Shown here piece by piece: positions 46,002 through 58,749 of a stretch of 64,000 nt of DNA. Origin of the DNA: Amaurobius ferox (lineage: Eukaryota > Arthropoda > Arachnida > Araneae > Amaurobiidae). The notes under the pieces are model-generated. The model did not search any database, was not told where the DNA came from, and was given only the letters and a program-made list of their open reading frames with translations. Location: assembly GCA_951213105.1 (NCBI GenBank), contig OX578140.1, positions 31,828,518 through 31,892,517 on the forward strand, in the 5' to 3' direction. The translations under genes and the position numbers were made by a program. Positions within the stretch are counted from its first letter, which is position 1. The number at the start of each line of letters is the position of its first letter.

Positions 46002-46780
46002 AGTGAGTCTGTGGAGACGATAACTGACGAACGAATGGACCGATTTGAACGAAATTTGGTACAAAAATTAGAATCCATAAACACTGGAAGTCTATTGTTT
46101 TTATACGCAATCGAATGCACAGAACCCTCCTAAATTTTCGAGTGAAATTTTGAAAAAATCGTCAAAAAATCAAAACCGCTAATAAAGTTACGCAAATAGA
46201 CATTGTATAATTTTTCATTAATGTTTCATTAGAAAACGATTGACTTAAATTTTAGAACGCTAACATGAACCGTTCTCGAGATATTGCACATTTTTCAAAA
46301 AAATTATCAAAAAGTTATATAAAATAAAAAAAAAATTCCTATTGAGAAGTATGTTCACTTCTCATATGTAATATCATGCGATAAATTGGGTGACATCATT
46401 CTCGTGGATGTAGCTCGTTCCATTCATGAAAAAATATACTTTGAGTAATACTTTTGTATTTGAGCGCCAATAGTCATTTATCTGCTGTAAGAACAATTTA
46501 TTTCTCCGTCCATAACGCTTGGCGAGATTTTGGCGTTGAATTTGGCGGAATGTCGCCAACTTGACGACATTTTTAATTGTTGCCAAATTAACAAAAATCT
46601 CGCCAAATTGATAAAAATGACGCTAAATCAATGAAAATGACGACTAATTGAAGAAAATTCAATATCTTGGAAAGAATATAAGTATCTACTCTAAGAATAA
46701 CATTTTTTTTAACTGTAAAAGTAGTAAATTCATTGCATTATATAAGGAAAGTCATGTGTTGCCCACATCAGATTTTTTTC
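45838..46780 (-). mobile_element. R-A dispersed repeat, copy 5, well preserved
   Basis: Left end TTACTTTCCTTATATACATA with the palindromic partner GTATAAGGAAAGTATTGTGG; (TG)n at 45,966-46,000; CCTCCTAAATTTTCGAGTG; a damaged TCGCCAACTTGACGACAT hairpin; right end ATTATATAAGGAAAGTCATG then CCCACATCAG. Together with copy 4 it defines the element length at about 950 bp. Confidence 0.82.
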
Positions 46781-46916
46781 TTTAGTAAGAATGATTATAT
46801 AATTTCAGACTCAAAACATTAAAAGTTCACCGCATATTGTGAATTGTTAGTTTCCTTAAATTATATATTCCGTACAAAAAATGGGTAAACTGCTAGTTTG
46901 GTAACAAATTTAAAAA

Positions 46917-47890
46917 CATGATGTGGGCTGCCCATGACTTTCTCTTGATTTTCCTTAATGACCTTTTTTTATTTCTTTATTTTCCTCATTTCTTTACTTT
47001 TCTCTTTATTTCTTTAATAATTATTAAATTGAATTGGATTACACAAAATAACACAAAAAATTATTTTAAATTACACCGAATTTCTATTTTTTTATTCAAC
47101 TTTCGTTTTCATTTGGCAACGGGACTCGTTTTTAAAGGCAGCGTAGCAAAAATGCAAAACAATAAAGTATCTCGAAAACGGCTAGTCCTATTATAAAGGA
47201 GTTGGTCTTATTCTTTTCATCATCAAAAATTACTTACAAAAAAAGCATTTAATTCATGCATTTGACCATACGTAGTCTTTTATTTTAGCTTTTGATGATT
47301 TTTACGGGCCATTCCGCGCACAAAAAAAGACAGGTTCTTTTTCCCAGAATTGTGGCAAATGCCAATGAGTACCAAAATACCTCATGAGTGACTTATCTAC
47401 GAAATATTGCGAAATTTGGTTAGTTAGTTTCTTAGTTAGAGTGGATACATATAATTTTTGCGGGCCATTTCGCAGTTTTTTTTTACCTCGAATCGTACCA
47501 AAATCTGATCAACACCAGGGTAACTCATAAGTAGCTTACGTATAAAAGTTTATGAAATTTAGGCAAAATTCGTTTATGAGTGGATGTATACATTACACAC
47601 ACACACACACACACGCTCCCCATACCCCCCCCACCCTCACCACCACCACCTACACACACCCCACCACCACAACCCACACACACACCATCACCACCACCCA
47701 CACACACCCCACCACCACCTTCCCCACACACACCACACACACACACACACACACAAACACAGTTTCACTTCACACTGAAAATTGTTTTTCGTGTTCTAGA
47801 GGTCCCAAAACGTGTAGATCTAAAACTCGAGTTGCTATTTTCGACATGATTCCCCTTTACATTACCATGTATGGCAGGGAAAGTAATAAA
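46917..47890 (+). mobile_element. R-A-related repeat, subfamily 2, copy 1
   Basis: The left end GATGTGGGCTGCCCATGACT and the right end CGACATGATTCCCCTTTACA then GGCAGGGAAAGTAA follow the R-A plan, but the interior differs and matches 60.2-60.88 kb (AAAGTATCTCGAAAACGG, a TTTTTCGTGTTCTAGAGGT block). A large C/A-rich microsatellite at 47,593-47,758 creates false His/Thr/Pro frames. Confidence 0.7.
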
Positions 47891-49512
47891 TTCGAGTAAC
47901 TTTTCCAATGGCAGAACGATGTATATGTTGTCTTATCTGTTCAACATTTCAATCGGGCAGAATGTGACTTGGACATGGGTAAAAGTTTTCCAGATAACAC
48001 TTGAATAATTTCGATCAATAAAAAGGCCATTAACATATTATTTAGAAACTAGTTTCAACCTATATAATTGAAATCTCGATGTGTTTGGATATTTTATCTG
48101 GAAGTACACAGTGAAATATTTATATTTTTGAATGCATATGTTGACTTATACCTTGTTATAATAAAAGATGTCTCTTACAGCAGTTTGAACTCTTAATCCC
48201 AGTTATTTGAAATTATACAATGAAAATAATAAATAATCAAAATTATCATTTAAATATTCTTACTTACTCATACTAATGTATAGGAATTCGGCTTAAAACT
48301 GTAAATGACATTACAGTAAATGCGATAGCACCGAGATAAAAAGTAAAGAGTAACTCTGTTATTCGTTACGGGTTGATGTGAGACATGCCTCCTTCTGCAT
48401 ATTTCGTATGGGTAAAGTTTGATGTGTGTTGCGTGTGACAGTAGTGCATGATAGCTAGGGAAATGTTTCTATATATTTCGATTCTTTGAAATTTTTTGGG
48501 GGAAATTATATAATTCTGTCGATTAATGGAATGAATTTATTTCGTCCGAATCGAATCAAAGTTGTCTAAAATAAAACGTTTGGATGTAACGTTTATAGTC
48601 ACTCCAACAGTCGAGCTGATGGTCAGAGCTAGCGATAAGCTCATAATATCGTATAGCACAGATGTCAATGCATAGATATCACAGATGAAGTATTGAAATT
48701 TCTTAAAACTTTCTTCCAGAATTGTTTTATGATGCACTCGTATTTTGAAAGTAAAAATTTACATCCTATTTGAATACAGATTTTAATTACGATTCCGACC
48801 AGAATGTCCAAATGAGTTATTTCGCTATACAAATTTTTGTTCTGTATTAACAAACTAACAAATTATGAAACCTCTAATCACTCCATTTGTACAAGATTCT
48901 GAAAAAAAATATTCCAATGAATTTTCAACAGGTATTTTGAATAAAAGATAAATAATCAGAGGATTATGTGCTGTTACATTCGTACAAAAGAAAAAAAAAA
49001 GTATTTAACAACATTGTCATATTTTTCTTTTCAAACTTTCAAAATCTTATTATAAACGAAAAATAATGGGATCTGAGACTCCCAAATCCTTTTACGGTGT
49101 CTATATAATACAAATTTTAACTTTAACATGGGAATACGGGTTTTCTAGAAACTTTTCTTTTATATGTATAAGGAGGAAAATATTAAGTGCACTGTGGAGA
49201 AGAAATGTATTTCTCATGGTGAGTTTATTTGAATTTAATATTTTAAAAACATTTTCTGTATCAGCTTAAATTATAAGACGTAAATGAAAGCATACTACAA
49301 AATTAAGAACTTTGCTGTCTAATTAAAATCATTTATTTATGCCCACATGCAAAATCCATATCAAATTATCATTGGAATTTAACGAATTGGAACGAAATTG
49401 GAATTGACGAATTTGGAGCTGAAGTACAAAACTATTTATTAGATAATTCGTCATTTCTCTTGAATGAAACGTGTAAAATCTACGGAAAAAATATTAATGA
49501 ACTTATACATAA
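47891..49512. other. Unassigned AT-rich DNA
   Basis: About 1.6 kb with no recognisable coding region or repeat. Confidence 0.5.
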
Positions 49513-51471
49513 CTAGCAGCATACCCGTTCTTCGTACGGAGTATATAATATAAAGAAACTTGAAATTCATAATCATGCCCAAATTCTTATAGTATACTAA
49601 ATGACATGTTTAATCAAAATATTCTGTTAAAATATTTAATATAATGCTCCTAAAAAGAAGTTTAAGAATCTCTGTTCTCGCTATATAAAATTATGTTCAT
49701 GGACATATCTGAAGAATGAAACATCTTGGACCCCTTATGTAAGCAAATATAAAAAAAATATGGAATTGAATCAATATATGCAAAATAAAAGCGTTAAAAT
49801 TGTATGGGACCCGTACTAATTATATACGCGAATATTAGAAAATATAACCTGTATTAGTAGATTACATGTATAAATTGAAAATACCAATAAACCCGTAATC
49901 TTTAAATCTGAAGACAGCCATTTATTCCAATATATGTCAAAATTAAAGTGCTAAAATTATATGGGAAGATATACACGTACTACTTATAATGTCCGATTAT
50001 TAGTAGAAGATTACCCGTTTTGCAATATGAGTCACAAATGTTTTTTGGTAAAATACAACAGACGACGTAATAAATTGAATATATAATTAATCCCCTTAAT
50101 CTTCATACCAGAAGACTGTACTTGGTTCCAATATATATGCCAATATATGTCAAAATATATGCCAATATACCTGTACTACTTATATTCTCGTAGGTTAGAA
50201 GATATACCCGTGCATTCCTAGAAGATTACTCTTACAACGTACAATATGCGTGTGTCAGCAATTTTTGCCGCAATAAAACAATGGCGTAATAACTTAAAAA
50301 TATCAATAATCCCTGAATCAATAATTCCGGAAAATATCAATAATAATAATGTTTAAACCTGAAGAGTATAATTGATATTATCCAGTCCAAAATGAAATGG
50401 CAATGAAATTTATTTTATATACATATCTTCATTATTCAAATCGGAAAGGATTTAATAAAAATCGTCTGCCGCATAAACACATTGGATTTAAATCCGTTGC
50501 TAAGCGACATGATATCATTTGCTTCAAATAAATTGGTAGAAAAAATATCGTCTAAATAGTTATATTTCTATGGAACATTTGGCGACAGTTTCGTCAAATT
50601 AGCGACATTTTAAAAAATCGCCAAATTTATCGCCAAGTGGGACTGTAGAACTGACAGTTCCACTTTGCGACAAATTGACGAAATATCCTCACAATACTAT
50701 CCCCTAACAAAAAACAATTAATATCATTTATGTAGCGCAATTTTATCAATTTCAAGATATTTTTATAGATTTGAAAACATTTTTATCAATTTGGTGACAT
50801 TTTAAAAATTCGCTAAATGTATTACTAAGTAGGATGGTTGGTCTGACAGAGAAATGCTAACCAAATATCATTTCAGTACTCTCTTCTAACAAAACAAACA
50901 AAAATTTCATTGATATGTAGAAGACCCAAGCCACACGACCAACCGGAAGGTTTATGGCAGCTGTTTGTGTGTCGTTTATATCAATTTGGCGACATTTCCG
51001 TCAATTTGGCAAAGTTTAAGAAAAGTTGTCAAATTAGCGATATCCCTCCAAATTCGTAGCTTTGAATTTGCAGATCTGAATGAAACATTCTTATCCCGTT
51101 TCAATATACTAAATGAAAACACTACAATTGTATTAGAAGATATACCCGCTCTACTCTTTTTCTGTTTCAACAATCGGCTATATGAATTTATTGGCTAAAC
51201 ACAATATATGAGTTTAGTAGCTAAATACGATATAAGCTTGAAAACTCTTTGCCAAAATAAATGAAATTGATGTACGCAGTCAGCAATTAATATAATTAAA
51301 AGAAAAATCAAACCGTCCATTCATAAGATATACTTTTATATCCATTTATCCATTTATTTATTATTTAAATCGAAAAAAAATAATAAAAACATTAACAAAC
51401 ACATTTAATTTAATTGCGATGCCGAGCAACATGATATATCCTCCTAAAATGTTAAAATTTATTAACCACTA
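49513..51471 (-). mobile_element. Helitron-like unit 1 (3' end present, 5' end missing)
   Basis: Read on the minus strand, the unit ends ACTCCGTACGAAGAACGGGT, ATGCTGCTAG, then T. That is a CTAG terminus preceded by a small CCGT...ACGG hairpin, with T following, the usual Helitron 3' form. The interior contains diverged ~200 bp repeats with ATACCCGT and AGAAGATTACCCG words, and an imperfect hairpin at 50,624-50,678. It lacks the CAGA-rich 5' terminus seen in units 2 and 3. No helicase or Rep domain is present, so it is non-autonomous. Confidence 0.6.
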
Positions 51472-52866
51472 ACAGCACACCCGTTATTCGTACGGAGTGT
51501 ATAATTTAAAGAAACTTAAAGTTCGCAATCATGTGCAAATTCTGTTAAAATATTAAATTTATTGCTCCTAAAGAGAAGTTTAAGAATATATGTTCTCACT
51601 ATGCAAAATTATCTTCACGATCTGATCTGAAGAATAAAACATCCTGCCCCCTTTTGTAAGCAAATTTACAGAAGAAAAAATAGGAATTGAATGAATATAT
51701 TCAACCCCGTACTAATTATATTGTCGCAGATCAGAAAATATGCCAATGTGTTAGTAGAAGATTACCCGTATTACAATATGCGTCTCAAAAATATTTGCCA
51801 AAATAAAAGAGATGACGTAATAAATTGAAAACATCAATAATATCCGTACTCTTTATACCAGAAGGTCGTAATTGATTCCAATATATGCCAATATATATCA
51901 AAACATATGTCAATATACCTGTACTACTTATATTCTCGTAGATTAAAAGATATACACGTGTATTTGTAGAAGATTCGTACAACATACAATATATGAGTTT
52001 AAACAATTTTTGTCATAATAAAATAATTGCATAATAACTTGAAAATATCAATAATCCTTGAATCAATAATCCCCGAAAATATAAATAATAATAATTTTTA
52101 AACCTGAAGACCGTAATTGATATTATCCAGTTAAAAATGCTATAAGAAAAATCAAATCGTTCTTTTCTAAAATATATTTTTATATCCATTTATTTATTAT
52201 TCAAATCGAAAAAATAATTATTAAAATTAACAGACAGATTTAATTTTATTGCGTTTCTGAGTAACATGATATAAGATAGAATCTTATAACATGTTAAATA
52301 TGTCATGTCTAATAACATAAACTGCGAAATTAAATAACGATTTTGATTTCTCTATACTTCTCATTGTTCCGTAAAAGCTTGTTTTAAATAAACCATGAAC
52401 CATGGAGATAGATTTCCCCTTTAAATCATGTTTCAAACAATTCATGTTTTCAGAAAGTGACTAATTAACGCAAAAAATCTCCCATCAAACTCAGAGATTA
52501 AATTTTAATTCACTTTCAAACGATTTTCAAGCTTTTCGTTTGGATAAACCATGGAGTTAGGGAGTAGAACTCCTAGGAAAAAGTTCCGTTTTTCATTAAT
52601 ATCTTGACAACCCCAGGTCTTAGAAACTCGAAACTTGGACAAAAGTTATGGGGGGATATTTCAAGGCTATTTACCAAATTTCATTAAATTCGGTTCAGCC
52701 GTTTTTCCGTGATGATGAGACAAACGAAAATTTCGTTTTTTACTAATATCTCGAGAACCACTGGTCGTAGAAACTCAAATCACGGATATAATTTTAAGTG
52801 GGGCTATTTCTGGGCTACCCACAAAATTTCATCAAATTCGGTTCAGCCGTTCTCCCGTGATGGTGT

Positions 52867-52908
<42 letters not shown>

Positions 52909-52930
52909 TTTTCATTTTTATTTATATAGA
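51472..52930 (-). mobile_element. Helitron-like unit 2 (internally deleted)
   Basis: The 3' end at 51,472-51,520 is eroded (plus strand: CTAACAGCACACCCGTTATT, CGTACGG). The 5' end on the minus strand begins TCTATATAAATAAAAATG and then (CTGT)n. It matches unit 3 at both ends but lacks the middle with the hairpins. Near the 5' end, two ~150 bp repeats carry AAATTCGGTTCAGCCGTT. Confidence 0.6.
52870..52909. repeat. (CAGA)n tract at Helitron-like 5' terminus
   Basis: About nine CAGA units. A matching tract lies at about 55,506-55,540 in unit 3. Confidence 0.95.
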
Positions 52931-53998
52931 CTAGCAGCATACCCGTTCTTCGTACGGAGTATATAATATAAATAAACTTAAATTTCACAATCATGTGCAA
53001 ATTCCTATAGTATACTAAATGGCATTTTTAATCAAAATATTCTGTTAAAATATTTAACATAATGCTCCTAAAAAGAAGTTAAGGAATGGCTGTTCTCGTT
53101 ATTCAAAATTATCTTCACGAGTAGATCTGAAGAATAAAATATACTGGCCTTTTTGTAAGCAAATTTTTAAAAGTCTGGAATTGAATCAATATATGCAAAA
53201 TAATAGCGTATTGTATGGGACCCGTACTACTTATATACGCGAATATTAGAAGATATAACCTGTATTAGTAGATTACATTTATAAATTGAAAATATCAATA
53301 AATCCGTAATCTTTAAATCAGTAGGCAATAATTAATTCCAATATGTGCCCAAATGAAAGTGCTAAAATTATACGGGAAGATAAACCCGTACTACTTATAA
53401 TGTCATAGATTAGAAGATATGTCCTAGTGTTAGTAAAATATTACCCGTATTATAATATGTAGTCTGAAAATTTTTTACCAATATATAACAGATTACTTAA
53501 TAAATTAAAAATATCAATAATCCCTGCCATCTTCATACCGGAAGGCTTGATTCCAATATATGCCAATATACATGTACTACTTATATTCTCTTACATTAGA
53601 AGATATACCCGTGCATTTGTAGAAGATTACTCGTACAACGTACAATATATGAGTTTCAACAATTTTTGCCGCAATAAAACAATGCCATAAGAAATTGAAC
53701 ATATCAATAATCTCTGAATCAATAATCCCCGAAAACATCAATAATAATAATGTTTAAACATGAAGATCGTAATTGATATTATCCAGTCAAAAATACGATG
53801 GCAATGAAATTTATTTTATATACATATCTTCATCATTAAAATCGGAAAAGATTTAATAAAAATCTTCTTCCTCATAAACACATTAAATTTAAATCCGTTG
53901 TTAAGCGACATGTTATGATTTGCTTCAAATAAATTGGTGGTCAAAATATCGTCTGAATATCTCTAATGAAAGTTTGGCGACATTTTAAAAAATCGCCA

Positions 53999-54051
53999 AA
54001 TTTATCGCCAAGTGGGACTGCAGAACTGACAGTCCCACTTGGCGATAAATT
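53999..54051. repeat. Perfect 22 bp hairpin, copy 1
   Basis: Arms 53999-54020 and 54030-54051 (core ATCGCCAAGTGGGACTG) pair perfectly around a 9 nt loop CAGAACTGA. Confidence 0.97.
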
Positions 54052-54185
54052 GACGGACCATCATCAAAATATTATCCCCTAAAAAAACACAATTTCGTTT
54101 ATTTAGGGCAATTTTTCAATTTCAACATATTTTTATGGATTTATAAATATTTTTATCAATTTGGTGACATTTTAAAAAATCGCCA

Positions 54186-54238
54186 AATTTATCGCCAAGT
54201 GGGACTGTAGAACTGACAGTCCCACTTGGCGATAAATT
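54186..54238. repeat. Perfect 22 bp hairpin, copy 2
   Basis: Same arms and loop (TAGAACTGA) 187 bp downstream. A ~187 bp tandem unit containing the hairpin is repeated from about 53,975 to 54,400. A third, imperfect version is at 50,624-50,678. Confidence 0.97.
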
Positions 54239-55500
54239 GACGGACCATCATCAAAATATTATCCCCTAAAAAACACAATTTCGTTTATTTAGGGCAATTT
54301 ATCAATTTCAAAATATGTTTATGGATTTATAAATATTTTTATCAATTTGGTGACATTTTAAAAATTCGCTAAATGTGTTACTAAGTAGGGCGGTTGGACT
54401 GACAGACAAATGCTAACGAAACACCATTTCAGTACTTTCTTTTAACAAAACAAAATAAATTTCATTGATTTACGTCATTTTTATCAATTTGGGGACATTT
54501 CAATCATTTTGGTAACTTTTATGAAATTTGCCACGTTAGCGATATCCAGCCAAATTCGTAGCTCTAAATTCGCAGATCTGAATAAAATATCGTGATCCAG
54601 TTTGTATATACTAAATGAAAACACTAAAATATTGTTAGAAGATATACCCATTCTACTCTTTTTCTGTTAAAACAATTGGATAAATGAATTTATTGGGTAA
54701 ACAAAATATGAGTTTATTAGTTAAACACAATATATAAGCTTAAAACCTCTTTGCTAAAATAAATGAAAGTGGTGTATGCAGTTCGCAATTAATATAATTA
54801 AAAAAAATCAAACCGTTCATTTATAAGATATATTTTAATACCCATTTATTTAATATTCAAATGGAAAAAATAATAATAATCATTAGCAAACATATTTAAT
54901 TTCATTCCTTGGCCGAGCAACACGATATAAAATAGAATCTTCCTCATAAAATGCGAAATTAAATAACCATTTTAATATCTTTATACTTCTAATCGTTGAG
55001 TAAAAGCTTGTGAAATACAAAACATGGAGGTAGATTTTTCCATTTAAATTCATGTTTCAAACAATTCATGCTTTCAGATAGTGACTATTTAATGCAAAAA
55101 TCCTGCATCAAACTCAAAAATAAAGTTTTAATTCCCTTTGACGTTTTAAACAAACGATTTTTATCCTTTGCGTTTGGATAAACCACGGAGTTGGAGAGTA
55201 GAACTCCTATAAAAAAGTTCCGTTTTTTATTAATATCTCGACAACCCCTGGCCTTAGAAACTCGAAACTTGGACAAAATTTATGGAGGGCTATTTCAAGG
55301 CCACCCACAAAATTTCATTAAATTCGGTTCAGCCGTTCTCTCGTGATGATGAGATAAACGAAAGTTTCGTTTTTTACTAATATCTCAAGAACCACTGGTC
55401 GTAGAAATTTCAAACATAGACTAAATTTTAAGTGGGGCTATTTCTAGGCTTCCCACAAAATTTCATTAAATTCGGTTTAGCCGTTCTCCCGTGATGATGG

Positions 55501-55538
<38 letters not shown>

Positions 55539-55904
55539 TTTTCAATTTTATTTATATAGAAGATATTGCAAATAGAAAGTTAACTTGTTTAACGATATTT
55601 AAATTTATTAAATTTTATTTAACATCTTTGAATACGATTGAATGATTTTGAAATGTTTTGACACATTCTTTCAAAAAACGCATGTTAATTTAAAAATACT
55701 TCTTAACAGCGTTCCAAAATTATTGCTATTAGCTTTCTTATGATAAATTACCGAAAAAATGATTGTTTATATAACATGATTAACTATCCTGTTTTCATAC
55801 CGGCTGCGTTTATAATAAATATTCAGATTGCCAAATTTTTTAGTTTCAATATTCAGATTGCCATAATTACAGGAAATTTCATTTAACCCTCACTTAAATG
55901 CTAA

Positions 55905-56085
55905 GAAATAGTGCACACAGATTCAAACACATGCGTACATACACGCAAAGAAGACATCATCTCAAAAATGTTAAATTTGAATTTAGGGTTGCCCGAAAGC
56001 GTGTAAATTAAACGAAAACTTAGATGATAACTTTCCACCGAATCACAATGTATTTCCTATACATTATGTACTTAGAGAAAAAAAA
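55905..56085 (+). repeat. R-A right-end fragment
   Basis: CACACAGATTCAAACACATG, AAGACATCATCTCAAAAATG, TTTCCTATACATTATGTAC and GAGAAAAAAAA follow the R-A 3' order in diverged form. Confidence 0.55.
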
Positions 56086-56289
56086 ATGTCTTATATCTGT
56101 TAATTGACATTAATGGACAACTTCATGTGCTATTTTTTACCTTTACTAATCTTGAATAGTTCTGTGCATAAACAAATTTTAGAACAGCTAAACTCATAAT
56201 CATGTGAGTGACAATAAATTGTAAGTAGATCACGCTTTATCCACAATGAATCAATTCAAAACTTTCATAAAAATAGGAGCATCCGATCT

Positions 56290-56455
56290 TTATTGTTAAA
56301 TTGTATCCACAAACTCACGCACAATAAATTCAATTTGTATTTCAAGATGCTCAAATTGCGCAAATGCACTAAACTCTCGAGTTCGAATTTTTAATCCCAA
56401 TGTCACACCTTTTCTATGCATATATTATGCATTATGGGAGAAATGAAAGTGCGTC
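56290..56455 (+). repeat. R-A right-end fragment
   Basis: CTCGAGTTCGAATTTTTAAT, CCCAATGTCACACC and the palindromic TGCATATATTATGCAT followed by GGGAGAAATGAAAGTG. Confidence 0.5.
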
Positions 56456-56639
56456 ATATAATTTTCAAAAAGTAGAAAACGAACTTTCACTATCGTATTC
56501 TCCAATTTTCCTCTGCGTAATTGAAGCTCAGAATTGGCATTGGAATTCCGAATTTAAAAAAAAAATGGCGCAAAAGACAAATGGAAAATAGGAAAACCTG
56601 AAAAAGTTCAGCACTCTTTTTTGCATATAAACATCGCAC

Positions 56640-56900
56640 TTAACTTGGAAAATAAACACAAATAATCCGGATTCAAATGAATAAAAAAAGTGCTAATATC
56701 TCGTCTGGAGATAAAGCTCGCCACTTACGAATCGAAATATCGCCTCCAGCTAGCTCTTCTGTGTTGTTTTTTTCAGGCTTTTAATTTCCTAACGAAGATC
56801 ATTATTCTGAGCACAGAGTTTAAATTCTCGTGCTCTTTCCTATACTTTTGAAGTATCCGATCGATCGTCATTCGTGCCAGAAAATATCTTATTGTTGCAT
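56640..56900. repeat. R-E dispersed repeat, copy 1
   Basis: Collinear with 59,460-59,710: GGAGATAAAGCTCGCCACTT, ATCGAAATATCGCC, CTTTTAATTTCCTAACGAAG, TCATTATTCTGAGCACAGAG, TATCCGATCGATCG. Confidence 0.8.
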
Positions 56901-57447
56901 GTTTATCAATTGTCAATACTGACGCATAAATATGTTACCATTTAGCGTCATATCCTTTGCATTTTTCAAAAAATATTTCATTTTACAAATGAAACAATTT
57001 TTCTAAAATTATTTCATTTTATAAATGAAATAACTGATGAATACAAATTCATCACAGAAAATATCAATAATCTGGCAAGTTCTCTCAAGGTGATATTTTT
57101 ATGATAATTATGCATTTTAACGCCAAGATATTCGCTAAAAATAATTAATTTCACTTGGTATTAAAATACTTCATGGTATTTTAATATGACTTTTGCTAGT
57201 GAATATAAAGTTATTCTGTTTTGGGCAAAGTCTTTCCTAAAGTACCAAATTTCAAGGTACACGATGTTGTTTTAATGGCAATAAAATTATAGTATGGGAA
57301 TCCATTTAGCTTATATATATTAATAAAAATAAGAAATGGAAAAAGTGTAGTTTTAATGATCAAAAGCGTTTAATGTATATACATATACTCTATTGCTTAG
57401 AGAATGCAGGCAATTTTTCTTACATCTGTCTATTATAAAGTTATGTT
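56901..57447. other. Unassigned AT-rich DNA
   Basis: Contains a small repeat of ATTTCATTTTACAAATGAAA near 56,976-57,030. No gene. Confidence 0.5.
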
Positions 57448-57834
57448 TTGCCCCTCTCAAGTGTTTCAGTAAGATCAAAAGAGAGGTTTCTGTGCTCAGA
57501 TTTTTGGAATAAAACTGGAATTAATTGTCACCTTATTCGTTTCCAAAGGGATCCAACTGATCTTAATTATTTCAGAAACTTCCCTAGAATGATTGCCACT
57601 TTTGCTGTTAAGGCTAGGATAGGTCACATAGTCACCCAGGCCTACTTGAATAGATCTCACCTAGCTAACTCCAACAACTGCCTTGTTTTCTCTGTAGAAG
57701 AGGAGACCTTGGAGCACATCTTGTTCTTCTGCACTGAAGAGAACTTTTTTAGAACTCTTTTAACAAAAATTTATGGTCCTCTGTCTATTTTAGCTGTCTT
57801 GTCTAATGCACATTTTATGTGCATCGAGTTTTAG
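57448..57834 (+). pseudogene. LINE C-terminal fragment (zinc-knuckle region)
   Basis: 128 codons. The middle reads IATFAVKARIGHIVTQAYLN, RSHLANSNNCLVFSVEEET then LEHILFFC. This is the LINE ORF2 C-terminal pattern: a TGH-like motif, then YL-R-LA, then C...E-T-EHILF-C. It lacks an ATG where the frame opens, has no RT upstream and ends at a stop after a short tail. The first cysteine pair is reduced (NC-LVF in place of C-x-C), so the knuckle is damaged. It belongs to a different copy or subfamily from the 25.3 kb fragment. No target duplication was identified. Confidence 0.7.
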
Positions 57835-57837
57835 TCT

Positions 57838-58664
57838 ATAGAACAGATCGTGAAATCGGTCGCTAATTCGCCGGATTCATGTACCAAGTTGTATTGCATT
57901 GTACCAAGGAAAAAGCCAAATTTTTATTTATAATTCGATGCCAAAAACACTTCCATGAATTTTGTACAGGATTATTTCGCTCGAGGAAGTGTCGTCATTG
58001 CATTATATGGTAAATATTATATACAGTTCACATCAAAATTTTAAACTGGACCACGGGTTGTTTTTATATAAACTGCATATTTTTTAATTTTCCCAACATT
58101 TTGTGTCTGAATGATATCATTTTGTCAGGATTTTAAGCAGCAAATTTTTAACATGTTTACATACGAAAAACTAACTTGCGTTATCATGAAAATTTAATGT
58201 TGGCGACCATTAAGGTAAAAGGGCCAAATCGTTTAACTCCAGGATGACAGCTAAGCATTTACTAGTTTTACCTCCATGCATTGTTCATTCTAAGGAGCTA
58301 GAGAGAGAAAGAGAGATAGATGCATTGCTTAAATTTATCAAGGCATTGCCGTAACAATAGTTGTCCATAGAATTTTTGGACTCCGTATGCATCAAATGCG
58401 TAGTCCTCCACCTCAACCCCTCCTATTTCACAATATTATTTTTTTCCCAAAAGTATTTATACTGGCAAAGCCTCTCGGACCCCTGTATAATGCCTCATTT
58501 TACCTGGCTCTGTCGGCAACCCTGGCCGCAATAATACCATCGAGCATCAATATAACCGAGATCATGGAGGTAAAGGGAAGCACTTGAAACTTTATGTTGG
58601 GAAAGCGCCAAACTCGTTGGAGGCAATAATCTAGGCGGTGCAAGGGTAAGATTAGTACCAATAC
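57838..58664. other. Unassigned DNA
   Basis: A 66-codon plus-strand frame at 58,387-58,587 (PPPQPLLF..., YLALSATLAAIIPSS-like) has no recognisable family. An R-A left-end trace (CATTGCATTATATGG then CACATCAAAATTTT) lies near 57,996-58,040. Confidence 0.4.
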
Positions 58665-58743
58665 TGTTACAACGTATCCTCTGAAATCATGGGTGTGAGC
58701 TCAGGATATAAGAATGAGTCCAAATTTCTGGATAGCTAACACG

Positions 58744-58749
58744 TTTATT
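58744..58749 (-). promoter_or_regulatory. Putative LTR polyadenylation signal
   Basis: AATAAA on the minus strand, downstream of the TATA box at a distance normal for R-U5 of an LTR. Confidence 0.5.

Larger units (their letters stand above)
52931..55560 (-). mobile_element. Helitron-like unit 3, complete-looking, 2,630 bp
   Basis: On the minus strand it starts TCTATATAAATAAAATTG then (CTGT)n, and ends GAACGGGTATGCTGCTAG. It abuts unit 2 with no spacer: CTAG of unit 3 is followed directly by TC of unit 2. The same doubled CGGTTCAGCCGTT block lies near the 5' end, and two strong hairpins lie in the middle. There is no protein frame. The call rests on termini and arrangement only. Confidence 0.65.

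Noticed and set aside
47552..47899. Overlapping frames rich in His/Thr/Pro on the plus strand and Gly/Val/Cys on the minus strand
   Set aside because: They are translations of a CA/CCA microsatellite inside an R-A-related repeat, open in several frames for compositional reasons.
52709..52966. A plus-strand frame with TDRQTDRQ repeats
   Set aside because: It is a translation of the (CAGA)n tract and the adjacent Helitron-like terminus.
58387..58587. A 66-residue plus-strand protein
   Set aside because: No recognisable motif, no partner exons and a trace of repeat ends just upstream. Kept only as unassigned DNA.
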